Below, piece by piece: positions 25,658 through 32,714 of a stretch of 52,456 bases of DNA. The notes beneath the pieces were generated by a model that searched no databases, was not told the DNA's origin, and worked only from the letters and a program-made list of their open reading frames with translations. This DNA is from JAAYYY01 sp964602995. GTDB taxonomy: Bacteria > Chloroflexota > Anaerolineae > Promineifilales > Promineifilaceae. The position numbers were made by a program, and so were the translations under genes. The stretch's first letter is position 1. Every line of letters begins with the position of its first letter. Location: the NCBI GenBank assembly GCA_964602995.1, contig CAZRTM010000014.1, positions 1 to 52,456 of the forward strand, in the 5' to 3' direction.

Positions 25658-26575
25658 TTACTGCTGGCCGACAAAGTGCTGTGTTGTGGGATTCAGGGCC
25701 AGATCGATGGCGAAATCGGCCATTTTGCTTACGCACCAGGAGAAATGAACTGGTTTCAAGAGATTAATGTCCATCTCTGGTGCAGGATTGGTGGCATTGA
25801 TGACGTAGGAAGTATCGTCTTTGATGACAAACTCTACCATGTTCATATCATAACCGTATGTGCGACAGATGAGGAGGGCATCCTGTCTCATCTGCTCCAC
25901 AAGGTCAGACTCAAGCAACTCACTGTCGGGAAGATACATCTTCTCTTGCAGGGAGTAGCGCAGGGCGCGACAATGTTTTTGCCCGATGACGAAGCAATGG
26001 ATGTGTTCATCGCCCTCAATAATTTCCTGCACTAACATCGTTAGTGTGTCACTTTCATCATATTTCTGGATCAGATCGTCAACATCAAAGACACGATGAG
26101 TGATACGACGCCCGCCGGAATGGGCATCCTTTAAGATGGCGGGAACCCCAACGTAATCGATTATCCCACGCCAGTTCATCGGATATTCCAGATTGCGGAA
26201 GCTTTCAGGAACAACCTGTGTTTCCACGCGCTTGTTGGGTAAGACGACGGTACGTGGCGTTTTTAGCCCCAATTTTTGAATCAGGGCCTGGCCAAAGAAT
26301 TTATCGTCGGCTGCCCAGGTGAATGGGTTGTTAATAATGTATGCCCCTTGCAATGCCGCGAACTTCAGGAAGACACGGTAGTAGGGAATTTCGTGGGACA
26401 TGCGATCGATGATGACATCATAGGTCACTTCACGATCCAGGAAGGTGCCACCCAGTTTCACAAACTCGGCGGTTACTCCGGCCTCTCGTTTGTTAACCTC
26501 GGTGATAAAAGCAGACGGCCAGCTCCATTCGCGCCCAATTAAGAGGCCGATTTTCTTCTCATCGCCTTCACTCAT
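25658..26575 (-). CDS. RimK-like ATP-grasp protein
   Basis: I place the start at 26575 (MSEGDEKKIGLLIGREW), with GGAG 8 bases upstream; the frame is open 63 bases further but without support. The product has 305 residues. It shows an N-terminal pre-ATP-grasp fold, then the ATP-grasp core: PAILKDAHSGGRRITHRVFD as the glycine-rich loop, VQEIIEGDEHIHCFVIG, and a metal-binding end with MVEFVIKDDTSYVINATNPAPEM. In RimK-like enzymes the motif at this place ligates an amino acid or similar group to a carboxylate. The substrate cannot be assigned. It lies between glgP and the panC repeat on the same strand as both, but with gaps over 100 bp. Confidence 0.7.
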   Translation of the reverse strand: MSEGDEKKIGLLIGREWSWPSAFITEVNKREAGVTAEFVKLGGTFLDREVTYDVIIDRMSHEIPYYRVFLKFAALQGAYIINNPFTWAADDKFFGQALIQKLGLKTPRTVVLPNKRVETQVVPESFRNLEYPMNWRGIIDYVGVPAILKDAHSGGRRITHRVFDVDDLIQKYDESDTLTMLVQEIIEGDEHIHCFVIGQKHCRALRYSLQEKMYLPDSELLESDLVEQMRQDALLICRTYGYDMNMVEFVIKDDTSYVINATNPAPEMDINLLKPVHFSWCVSKMADFAIDLALNPTTQHFVGQQ

Positions 26576-26675
26576 ATTTAGCTCCAATTGTGGGAAATAG
26601 TAACGATCTGAGCCTCGTAAAGTGTAGCAGCAGGGCACGAAACGTCAAATAAAGTGCTGCTCCTCTCCAGTAGAG

Positions 26676-26745
26676 GATGGCCTGGTAAAACCAGCGATGG
26701 CCTGGTAAAACCAGGGACGGCCTGGTAAAACCAGGGACGGCCTGG
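26676..26745. repeat. 20-bp tandem repeat, 3.5 copies, each an internal hairpin
   Basis: The unit is GGCCTGGTAAAACCAG plus a GGGAC/CGAT joint, with period 20. Copies begin at 26676, 26696, 26716 and 26736; the last is partial. Each unit contains CCTGGT-AAA-ACCAGG, a small palindrome, so the RNA can form a row of hairpins. The array ends directly at the panC stop (26746). It lies in the space between panC and the ATP-grasp gene, and could stabilise or end the pan message. No spacers separate the units. Confidence 0.9.
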
Positions 26746-27585
26746 TCATAACTCCACGAGCATGTTGTCAATGAGCCGCACATCGGCAAAAAAGACGGCC
26801 ATGGAGAGCAAGGCGCGATCCTCGACGGTTTCAAGCTCTTCTAACGTATCGGGACGGGCAACGCTGACATAATCGAGGCGCGCCAGAGGCTGTGCATGAA
26901 CGGTTTCGGCCAGAAGCTGTCGCAGCCGGTCGCCCTGCCGCTCTCCTGCTTCCAGTGCTGCTTTGGCCCTGGACAGCGCCTGGAAGAGCACCGGGGCAGC
27001 CTGGCGCTGTTCTGGCGATAGGCGCACGTTGCGCGAGCTTAGGGCAAGGCCATCCTCCTCACGCACAGTAGGGCAGATAACAATATCTACATTGAAATTG
27101 AGATCAGTCACCATGCGCCGCACCACCACCGTCTGCTGCGCGTCCTTCTGGCCAAAATAGGCTCGTTGTGGCTGCACGATGTTGAACAGTTTGGCCACGA
27201 CGGTAGTTACTCCCTGGAAATGTGTGGGCCGTGCCGCTCCTTCCAGCACCTGAGTGACTTCAGAGACATTCACTGTCGTCTGAAAGCCCGGTGGATAGAT
27301 CTCAGTATCGGTTGGGGTAAAAACGAGGTCCACGCTTTCTTGCCGCAGAAGCTCCAGGTCTCTCTCCAGGTTGCGCGGATACTTGTCCAGGTCTTCGTCG
27401 GGTGAAAATTGGGTGGGATTGACGTAGATGGAGACGGCGACGCAGTCGTTTTCAGACCGGGCGCGCCGCACCAGCGAAAGGTGGGCCTCATGCAGGTAAC
27501 CCATGGTGGGAACCAGGCCCCAGTGCAGCGTGGGATCTGCCCAACGAACGGCTCGCACTTCTTCGACTGTTCTACACACTTTCAT
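26746..27585 (-). CDS. panC: Pantothenate synthetase
   Basis: I prefer the ATG at 27585 (MKVCRTVEEVR); an in-frame ATG at 27597 is also possible. The product has 279 residues, normal length. Motifs are VPTMGYLHEAHLSLV (with the HxGH-like ATP site as HEAH), IYVNPTQFSPDEDLDKYPR, FQGVTTVVAKLFNIVQP, YFGQKDAQQ and GLALSSRNVRLSPEQR. The enzyme joins pantoate and beta-alanine with ATP hydrolysis to AMP and PPi. It overlaps the end of panE by 14 bp, so translation is coupled. The stop is followed at once by the 20-bp repeat array. Confidence 0.97.
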   Translation of the reverse strand: MKVCRTVEEVRAVRWADPTLHWGLVPTMGYLHEAHLSLVRRARSENDCVAVSIYVNPTQFSPDEDLDKYPRNLERDLELLRQESVDLVFTPTDTEIYPPGFQTTVNVSEVTQVLEGAARPTHFQGVTTVVAKLFNIVQPQRAYFGQKDAQQTVVVRRMVTDLNFNVDIVICPTVREEDGLALSSRNVRLSPEQRQAAPVLFQALSRAKAALEAGERQGDRLRQLLAETVHAQPLARLDYVSVARPDTLEELETVEDRALLSMAVFFADVRLIDNMLVEL

Positions 27586-28468
27586 CGACAACCTCATTGG
27601 TCAGCGCGGCGAACGATTGCCGCAGAACCGGATCAGAAATGGGCAGTGAGGGAAGCAAAGCGCGCCAGTCACGCCCCGCTTCCTGAGCCTGGAGCAACAT
27701 CAGTAGCGCTTCGTTAACGGGAGTATCGACCTGGTGTTCCCTGCCCAGGCGCACGACGCTTCCTGTAATTGCCTCCAGCTCCGTGGGGCGCCCGTTGAGA
27801 ACGTCTTGCAACATGGAGGAGTGGTTGCGCGCCGTTGCGCGGGCCACTTCCTCGGCGCGTTCGCCGGCCGTGGCGCCATCCAGGACAATATCTTGAGCTG
27901 CGGCCACACGTTGCACTTCTTCAGCCGCAGCGCGCATGAGTGTGTGTGTGGCAGCAGATTGTAAAAGGTAGCCGTTGGGAACTCGGAGCAAGGCGGTTAA
28001 AGGGTTGATGGCGGCGTTGACCGCCAGCTTGTTCCACAAAATGAGTTCCACGTCGTCGCTGACAACGGTTTCGAAGCCTGCCTGGCGCAAGAGGTCGGAC
28101 ATGTATGTGGCAACTACGTTGCTGCCGGCCGGCCGGGCCAGATAAGTCAGGCCGTGACCGGCGTGTCGCACAACGCCCGGCCGCTCCAATGTAGCGCCTT
28201 CTGTCGTTGCTCCCTGCAGCGCACGCTGGCGGCCAACGTGGGCTACTATCTTTTCAAGGTTGCCCAGCCCGTTTTGCAGTGTGATAGCAAGACCATTTTC
28301 CGCCAGTACTTGCTCGAGCAGCCCGGCCGCCTGTTCTGTCTGGTAGCTCTTGACCAGTACAAAGGCGACGCTGACCGGTTCCATGGTGGCGGCGTTGTTC
28401 GTGGCCTGCACCCGAACGTGCCGGGTGGTCCCATCCGTTTCGATGAGGGTCAGGCCGTCCGCTTGCAG
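27572..28468 (-). CDS. panE: 2-dehydropantoate 2-reductase, N-terminus lost in a scaffold gap
   Basis: 298 residues are present, running from the gap edge to the stop. The missing part would be about 40-50 residues with the GxGxxG NADPH loop. What remains includes KSYQTEQAAGLLEQVL, NGLGNLEKI, the catalytic Lys in LILWNKLAVNAAINPLTALL, and RPTELEAITGSVVRLG, all typical of ketopantoate reductase. It makes pantoate from ketopantoate for coenzyme A synthesis. It belongs between panB and panC. A literal translation across the Ns gives an apparent panB-panE fusion; that should not be trusted. Confidence 0.93.
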   Translation of the reverse strand: MQADGLTLIETDGTTRHVRVQATNNAATMEPVSVAFVLVKSYQTEQAAGLLEQVLAENGLAITLQNGLGNLEKIVAHVGRQRALQGATTEGATLERPGVVRHAGHGLTYLARPAGSNVVATYMSDLLRQAGFETVVSDDVELILWNKLAVNAAINPLTALLRVPNGYLLQSAATHTLMRAAAEEVQRVAAAQDIVLDGATAGERAEEVARATARNHSSMLQDVLNGRPTELEAITGSVVRLGREHQVDTPVNEALLMLLQAQEAGRDWRALLPSLPISDPVLRQSFAALTNEVVDESV

Positions 28469-28568
28469 NNNNNNNNNNNNNNNNNNNNNNNNNNNNNNNN
28501 NNNNNNNNNNNNNNNNNNNNNNNNNNNNNNNNNNNNNNNNNNNNNNNNNNNNNNNNNNNNNNNNNNNN
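28469..28568. other. Scaffold gap of 100 N between panB and panE
   Basis: Exactly 100 Ns, the conventional length for a gap of unknown size. The lost sequence holds the end of panB (about 50-60 residues by family length) and the beginning of panE (about 40-50 residues), so the true gap is likely around 300 bases. Confidence 0.97.
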
Positions 28569-29218
28569 AGAACCTGTCCATCGCAGCCGATACCGGCGCC
28601 GATTCCGATGGTCGGTATGGCCAGCCGTTGGCTGATGGCTTCGGCCACCGGGGCGGGGACGGCCTCGAGCACGATGGAGTAACAGCCGGCCTTTTCAAGG
28701 GCCAGCGCGTCATCGAGGAGCCGGATGGCGTCGTCTGCCGTCTTACCCTGAACGCGATAGCCACCCAGGCGCGAAACCGACTGTGGTGTGAGGCCAATGT
28801 GGCCCATGACGGCGATACCGGCGTTGACGATGGCCTGCACGGTGGGCGCCATTTCTTGCCCTCCTTCCAGCTTGATACTGTCCATTTGCGCTTCTTTGAT
28901 GAAGCGCCCTGCATTGCGTACAGCTTCGCTGACGCTGGCCTGGTACGACATGAAGGGCATGTCGCCGACGAGGAAGGCGGTGTTGGCGCCGCGCGCGACG
29001 GCGCGACAGTGGTGTAACATTTCGTCCATGGTGACGGCTGCGGTGCCTTCCAGCCCCATGACGACCATTCCCACGGAATCGCCAACGAGGATGACGTCAA
29101 TGGCGGCCTGATCCACAAGCTGGGCCGAGGGATAATCATAGGCAGTGAGAACGGTAATTGGCTCTCCTTCCTTCTTTTTCTTTAACAGATCTAAAATTGT
29201 GACCTTCTTGCGCGTCAT
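28569..29218 (-). CDS. panB: 3-methyl-2-oxobutanoate hydroxymethyltransferase, C-terminus lost in a scaffold gap
   Basis: About 216 residues remain of a usual 265-280. Motifs are ITVLTAYDYPSAQLVDQA, VGDSVGMVVMG (metal-binding Asp), MLHHCRAVARG, FLVGDMPFMSYQ, IKLEGGQEM, VMGHIGLTPQSVSRLGGYRV and AIPTIGIGAGIGCDGQV just before the gap. The enzyme makes ketopantoate from 2-oxoisovalerate with methylene-tetrahydrofolate. ATG at 29218 has AGAAGGA about 11 bases upstream. It is first in a panB-panE-panC operon. Confidence 0.96.
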
Positions 29219-29323
29219 AGACTATTCCTTCTAAACCTGCGCCCTAAACCTGAGCCTGAGTGCGGACTTGAATCGTCGTAATCGTTAGATTTTGGCGAGG
29301 AGTGTGTCGCTGCAGCTCTTATC

Positions 29324-30316
29324 TTAGCGATCCTGGCTCTGTGCGAGCAACTGGTCGGCGAAGGAGGTGATGGTGTTGCGCAGCGCCAGAAGCTGCAGCC
29401 AGGCGCCGGGCAGGCCTTCCTCGCCGTAATAGGCGCCCGCCAACTGGCCAAAGACGGCGGCTGTCGTATCGGCGTCGTCGCCCAGATTGGCAGCCATGAG
29501 GCATCCTTCCTTGAAACTATCCGCGTGATAGAAGGCCCAGAGAGCAGCTTCCAGGGAACGGACGACGTAACCGCTGCCCTTAATCTCGGGCGGCTGGCGT
29601 CTCTTGAAGGAGCCAGAGGCAATTTCAGCGATCTCGGGTACGAGCGGCTTGCGCTGCCAGATGCCAAAGACCGGGGTATACATGGGGGCCAGCAAATCTT
29701 CTTTTTGCACACCGCTGAGCGCTCCCAGCAGCAGCGCTGCCAGATAGCGGCAGGCGTCAACGGCTGTAGCAGCGCCATGTGTAGTGCGGGAACTGTCTGC
29801 AGCGCGCTCCATCGCCGTTTCTGGTTGGCTATAATAAAAGAGAACTACCGGCGCCAGACGCATAATACTGCCGTTGCCGGCGGAGTAGGGATCGGTCGAA
29901 CCGGCATAGGGATCGCCTGTCTGTTCGTAGCGGAGTAATGCGCTGCGGACGGTGTTGCCAATGTCAAAGCAGCGTCCAGTGCTGCTCAGATGTCCATCAC
30001 GATACCAACGCAGATAGCGATCCATCTGATCGGCAGGATCGAAGCGGCCTTTTTCGATGAGGCTTTCGGCAAGACATAGCGCCATTGAAGTATCGTCGGT
30101 CCATTGTCCTGGCTTCAAGTTGAAGGGACCGCCGCCTGTCATTTCTGTGATAGGCGTGAAAGTGCCGGGTGAGCGAAATTCGAGCGTTGTGCCCAGTGCA
30201 TCGCCGGTGGCCAGCCCCAGCATCGCACCCCGGAAACGGCTCCGTAGTGCGTCGATCCCTGACCGGTTCAGGTCAGCGCGTTCAGGCGTTGATCTGTTTT
30301 GTTCATTTGCTGTCAT
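29324..30316 (-). CDS. ADP-ribosylglycohydrolase family protein
   Basis: I chose ATG at 30316 (MTANEQNRS), because the longer open frame to 30553 runs through the divergent thioredoxin-fold gene and is not protein-like. The product has 330 residues. Visible are FRGAMLGLATGDALGTTLEF, QWTDDTSMALCLAESL (metal-binding TDD), GNGSIMRLAP, and NLGDDADTTAAVFGQLAGAY (the second metal site). These match the DraG/ARH fold, which removes ADP-ribose from proteins or small molecules with Mg2+. No DraT or toxin partner is adjacent. It is divergent from the thioredoxin-fold gene and lies 105 bp upstream of panB on the same strand. Confidence 0.9.
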   Translation of the reverse strand: MTANEQNRSTPERADLNRSGIDALRSRFRGAMLGLATGDALGTTLEFRSPGTFTPITEMTGGGPFNLKPGQWTDDTSMALCLAESLIEKGRFDPADQMDRYLRWYRDGHLSSTGRCFDIGNTVRSALLRYEQTGDPYAGSTDPYSAGNGSIMRLAPVVLFYYSQPETAMERAADSSRTTHGAATAVDACRYLAALLLGALSGVQKEDLLAPMYTPVFGIWQRKPLVPEIAEIASGSFKRRQPPEIKGSGYVVRSLEAALWAFYHADSFKEGCLMAANLGDDADTTAAVFGQLAGAYYGEEGLPGAWLQLLALRNTITSFADQLLAQSQDR

Positions 30317-30347
30317 GGCGCATTTCTCCGTTGTTTTTCTTGCTTGT

Positions 30348-30377
30348 TTGCACCGTTTCTGGAATGTAAAGTATAGC
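30348..30377 (+). promoter_or_regulatory. Candidate promoter for the thioredoxin-fold gene
   Basis: TTGCAC (30348-30353) and TATAGC (30372-30377) are 18 bp apart, about 30 bases before the ATG at 30408. It lies in a 91-bp interval between two divergent genes, where a promoter is needed. The match is moderate. Confidence 0.35.
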
Positions 30378-30407
30378 ACATGAGAAAGTATACGGTGGTG
30401 ATTTCTG

Positions 30408-31499
30408 ATGCTTGAACGTCCTATTGTACGCATTCCTGAGTTTGTCGGTGGGACCTGGCTCAACCGGGAACAACCACTCAGACGGCAGGATTTGTTGGGC
30501 CAGGTTGTCCTGATCGATTTTTGGGAATATTCCTGTGTCAACTGTATTCGCACGCTGCCCTACCTGAAGGCGTGGCATGAACGGTATGCTGAGTTGGGGC
30601 TGACCGTGATTGGGGTGCATACGCCTGAGTTCCATTTTGGTCGCGTTACAGAGCAGGTGGCTGCTGCGGTCAACGAGTTTGAGCTTCCCTATCCGATTTT
30701 GCTAGACAACCAGTATCAAAATTGGGAGCGTTACGCGGTGAAGGCGTGGCCGACGAAGATCCTGGTCGATCCGGCTGGCTACATCCGCATGCGGCGACAG
30801 GGTGAGGGCTATTACCGCGAAATTGAGCAAGGCATCCAGCTATTGCTCAAACAGCGCGATGAAAGTGTGTTCCTGCCAGACCTTCTGCCGCCGTTGAGGC
30901 CGGAAGACGAGCCTGGCGCTGTTTGTTACCGGCCGACGCCAGAGCTTTACGCCGGGTACCAGGGTGGTGGCCTGTTCGGTGGGGCGCTGGGCAACCCGGA
31001 AGGATATGTGTCCGGTGCGCCAATGGTTTACGTCTTGCCGCCCGACGAGGAGCGTGAGAAAGAGCAGTTTTATCTGGAGGGTTTCTGGAAAGCGGAACCA
31101 GAGGCGATGGTCTATGCGGGGCAGGACGGAGGCCGGGTGTTGTTATCTTACCGCGCGGCGCAGGTCAACGCTGTGCTCAGTCCCTCCATTGACAGCGTGG
31201 AGCTGATTTTGGGCTTGCGCCACTCGGAGAGCGATCCCATGGTTGAAGTGCGCCTGGAAGGGCGCCCAGTTCCCGAATGGCTTGCCGGCCGTGATATTGA
31301 ATATGATGAGGATGGGCGCAGCTATGTCCGTGTAGAGCGTTCGCAGCTATTTCACCTTATTGATGATGACACGTTTGCCGAGCGCCAACTGGAGCTGGTT
31401 TTTCGCGCACCGGGCATTGCGCTTTACTCTTTTGCCTTCAGTGGCTGTGTGGTGAAACGGGGTTTGCGGAATGATTTTGACACCTATCGTGTGAGCTAA
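30408..31499 (+). CDS. Thioredoxin-fold (TlpA/redoxin) protein with DipZ-like C-terminal domain
   Basis: The protein has 363 residues. The thioredoxin-like domain (about 1-160) has VVLIDFWEYSCVNCIRTLPY, with redox Cys43 and Cys46 in a CVNC site, and the cis-Pro region AVKAWPTKILVDPAG. The C-terminal 190 residues are beta-rich (AQVNAVLSPSIDSVELILGL, FAFSGCVV) and resemble the extra domain of DipZ/YfhK-like proteins, a carbohydrate-module-like fold. No signal peptide or membrane helix is seen, so it appears cytoplasmic, unlike most TlpA proteins. It is monocistronic. A redox role for the domain is likely; the partner is unknown. Confidence 0.8.
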   Translation: MLERPIVRIPEFVGGTWLNREQPLRRQDLLGQVVLIDFWEYSCVNCIRTLPYLKAWHERYAELGLTVIGVHTPEFHFGRVTEQVAAAVNEFELPYPILLDNQYQNWERYAVKAWPTKILVDPAGYIRMRRQGEGYYREIEQGIQLLLKQRDESVFLPDLLPPLRPEDEPGAVCYRPTPELYAGYQGGGLFGGALGNPEGYVSGAPMVYVLPPDEEREKEQFYLEGFWKAEPEAMVYAGQDGGRVLLSYRAAQVNAVLSPSIDSVELILGLRHSESDPMVEVRLEGRPVPEWLAGRDIEYDEDGRSYVRVERSQLFHLIDDDTFAERQLELVFRAPGIALYSFAFSGCVVKRGLRNDFDTYRVS

Positions 31500-31546
31500 G
31501 TGGTCCAATCTATGGGTATTTGGTCATGTTGGAGGTGCCGGAGGGG

Positions 31547-31576
31547 GTGACAGGTTCTTATTTCTCCTGTTAGAAT
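31547..31576 (+). promoter_or_regulatory. Candidate promoter for the Flp pilin gene
   Basis: GTGACA (31547-31552) and TAGAAT (31571-31576) are 18 bp apart. This would leave a leader of about 85 bases before the pilin ATG at 31667. Together with the strong terminator at 31951-31987 it frames an independent short transcript. Confidence 0.45.
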
Positions 31577-31666
31577 GCTGAGTAGAAGGAATGACCGCGA
31601 CGCGGCCCTGCTTCTTTTTATCATCGGTAGATCGTATCCGTCCTTTCTTTATCCGGAGGTTTCATC

Positions 31667-31846
31667 ATGTTATTCCTTAGGCGTGAAGACGGACAGGGTC
31701 TCGCGGAGTATGCGTTGCTTCTAGCTTTAATTGCACTTGTGGTTCTGCTCATTCTGGCTGTATTTGGGCAACAAATGGGCACGGTCTATAGCAAGATCGT
31801 CGCCTGTTTGCCTGAACCCAATATGGTCTGTGATTTGGGCGACTGA
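31667..31846 (+). CDS. flp: Flp/Fap-type IVb pilin, 59 residues
   Basis: This gene is short but clear. It begins MLFLRREDGQGLAEYALLL, the class III prepilin site: a short basic leader, Gly-Gln-Gly at the cleavage region, and Glu-Tyr five and six residues into the mature part. A hydrophobic helix follows (LLLALIALVVLLILAVFG). The end has two Cys eight residues apart (ACLPEPNMVC) that may form a loop. GGAGG lies 8 bases before the ATG. Flp pilins are assembled by Tad machinery for adhesion or biofilm; no tadA, tadB, tadC or cpaA gene is in the window, so assembly would depend on a distant locus. The stop overlaps a second short frame (31846-31914). Confidence 0.88.
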   Translation: MLFLRREDGQGLAEYALLLALIALVVLLILAVFGQQMGTVYSKIVACLPEPNMVCDLGD

Positions 31847-31914
31847 TGAGAGAGATTTATCGAGATCTCATCGCCTGCTTGTCTGACCACAAAATGAGTG
31901 TCTGTGAATTCTAG
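31846..31914 (+). other. 22-codon frame that resembles a second copy of the Flp tail
   Basis: The ATG overlaps the flp stop as TGATG. The predicted peptide contains YRDLIACLSDHKMSVCEF, which lines up with YSKIVACLPEPNMVCDLGD at the end of the pilin: Tyr, Ile, Ala-Cys-Leu, Met and Val-Cys are kept. The DNA is also similar (ATCGCCTGCTTGTCTGA against GTCGCCTGTTTGCCTGA). It could be the remnant of a tandem pilin duplication or a short translated peptide. There is no separate ribosome binding site beyond the overlap. It lacks the hydrophobic helix, so it is not a pilin by itself. Confidence 0.5.
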
Positions 31915-31950
31915 CTAGAACCGCGCTTCGCGGAGATCGACTTCATTCCG

Positions 31951-31987
31951 AACTGCGCATGGCTGTTTGCCATGCGCAGTTTTTTTT
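31951..31987 (+). terminator. Strong rho-independent terminator after flp
   Basis: A perfect 13-bp stem, AACTGCGCATGGC (31951-31963) with GCCATGCGCAGTT (31969-31981), closes a 5-base loop and is followed by T residues to 31987. It ends the flp transcript. Confidence 0.93.
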
Positions 31988-32095
31988 AGGAGCCAGTATC
32001 TGAGGGCGGTGAGAGCTATGGGAACCCTACGGGTGAACAACGGGCGTTGGAGCCTATGGTGACTATTGATATAATCGCCTGTGGAGTAAAAATAT

Positions 32096-32671
32096 ATGCA
32101 ATTACCCTCTCTTGAGACTATCGCCTCTTACCTGACGATTCTTGCGGCCATCGCCGGCGCGTTACTGGCGGCGCTGTGGCTGAGCCTCGTCATCTGGACG
32201 TTTCGCGATATGCGCATGCGTTCGCGCGATCCATTTGCCCAGATCCTGGCGGCGCTACTGGTCGCTGCGTTGCCCGGTGTGGGTTTGGTCATTTACCTGA
32301 TCTTGCGCCCGCCGGAGACGCTGGCAGAAGCGTATGAAAGGGCGCTGGAGGAAGAGGCGCTGCTGCAAGAGATTGAGGAGCGACCAGCATGTCCTGGCTG
32401 TTCACGCACGGTGGAGCCAGGGTGGATACTCTGTCCCCATTGCCATACGCGCCTGCGCAAACGGTGCCTGGATTGTGATAGTCTGCTGGAGTTGCAGTGG
32501 AATCTCTGTCCTTTCTGTGGCAACCAATACGTCGATCCCTACCGCGCTGATTCAACAGTTGGCGAAGCGGAAGAAACACCGACCTGGGAAGTTGTTGAGG
32601 AGTTGAACGGTAACGAGGAAAACGACGTATACAGTGAGGAAAGTGAAGAGACTCAAGAGCCTGAGCTCTGA
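32096..32671 (+). CDS. Membrane protein with a double zinc ribbon
   Basis: The protein has 191 residues. Two transmembrane helices (about 10-35 and 45-69, the second ending VIYLILRPP) resemble the PLDc_N/PspC-like membrane hairpin. A short helical segment is followed by four CxxC pairs between about 98 and 143 (CPGC, CPHC, CLDC, CPFC), a double zinc ribbon. The tail is very acidic. No Shine-Dalgarno site is evident before the ATG. Such proteins are common in Chloroflexota; the role is unknown. It is followed after 43 bp by the solute-binding protein gene on the same strand. Confidence 0.75.
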   Translation: MQLPSLETIASYLTILAAIAGALLAALWLSLVIWTFRDMRMRSRDPFAQILAALLVAALPGVGLVIYLILRPPETLAEAYERALEEEALLQEIEERPACPGCSRTVEPGWILCPHCHTRLRKRCLDCDSLLELQWNLCPFCGNQYVDPYRADSTVGEAEETPTWEVVEELNGNEENDVYSEESEETQEPEL

Positions 32672-32714
32672 TCCTCCCCCTGACCAAAACAGTCGTATAT
32701 TTTGAGGTAAAGGT

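Noticed and set aside
26676..26745. CRISPR array
   Set aside because: The units are contiguous with no spacers and no cas genes are near.
26568..26834. Open frame of 88 codons running through the 20-bp repeat
   Set aside because: It reads the repeat as protein and overlaps both panC and the ATP-grasp gene in another frame.
28154..29017. Long plus-strand frame across the panB/panE gap
   Set aside because: It is antisense to panB and panE, which have strong motif support, and it crosses the Ns.
29215..29778. Open frame of 187 codons on the minus strand
   Set aside because: It lies in another frame of the well supported ADP-ribosylglycohydrolase gene and has biased composition.
30317..30553. 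N-terminal extension of the ADP-ribosylglycohydrolase
   Set aside because: It runs antisense through the start of the divergent thioredoxin-fold gene and contains no family sequence.
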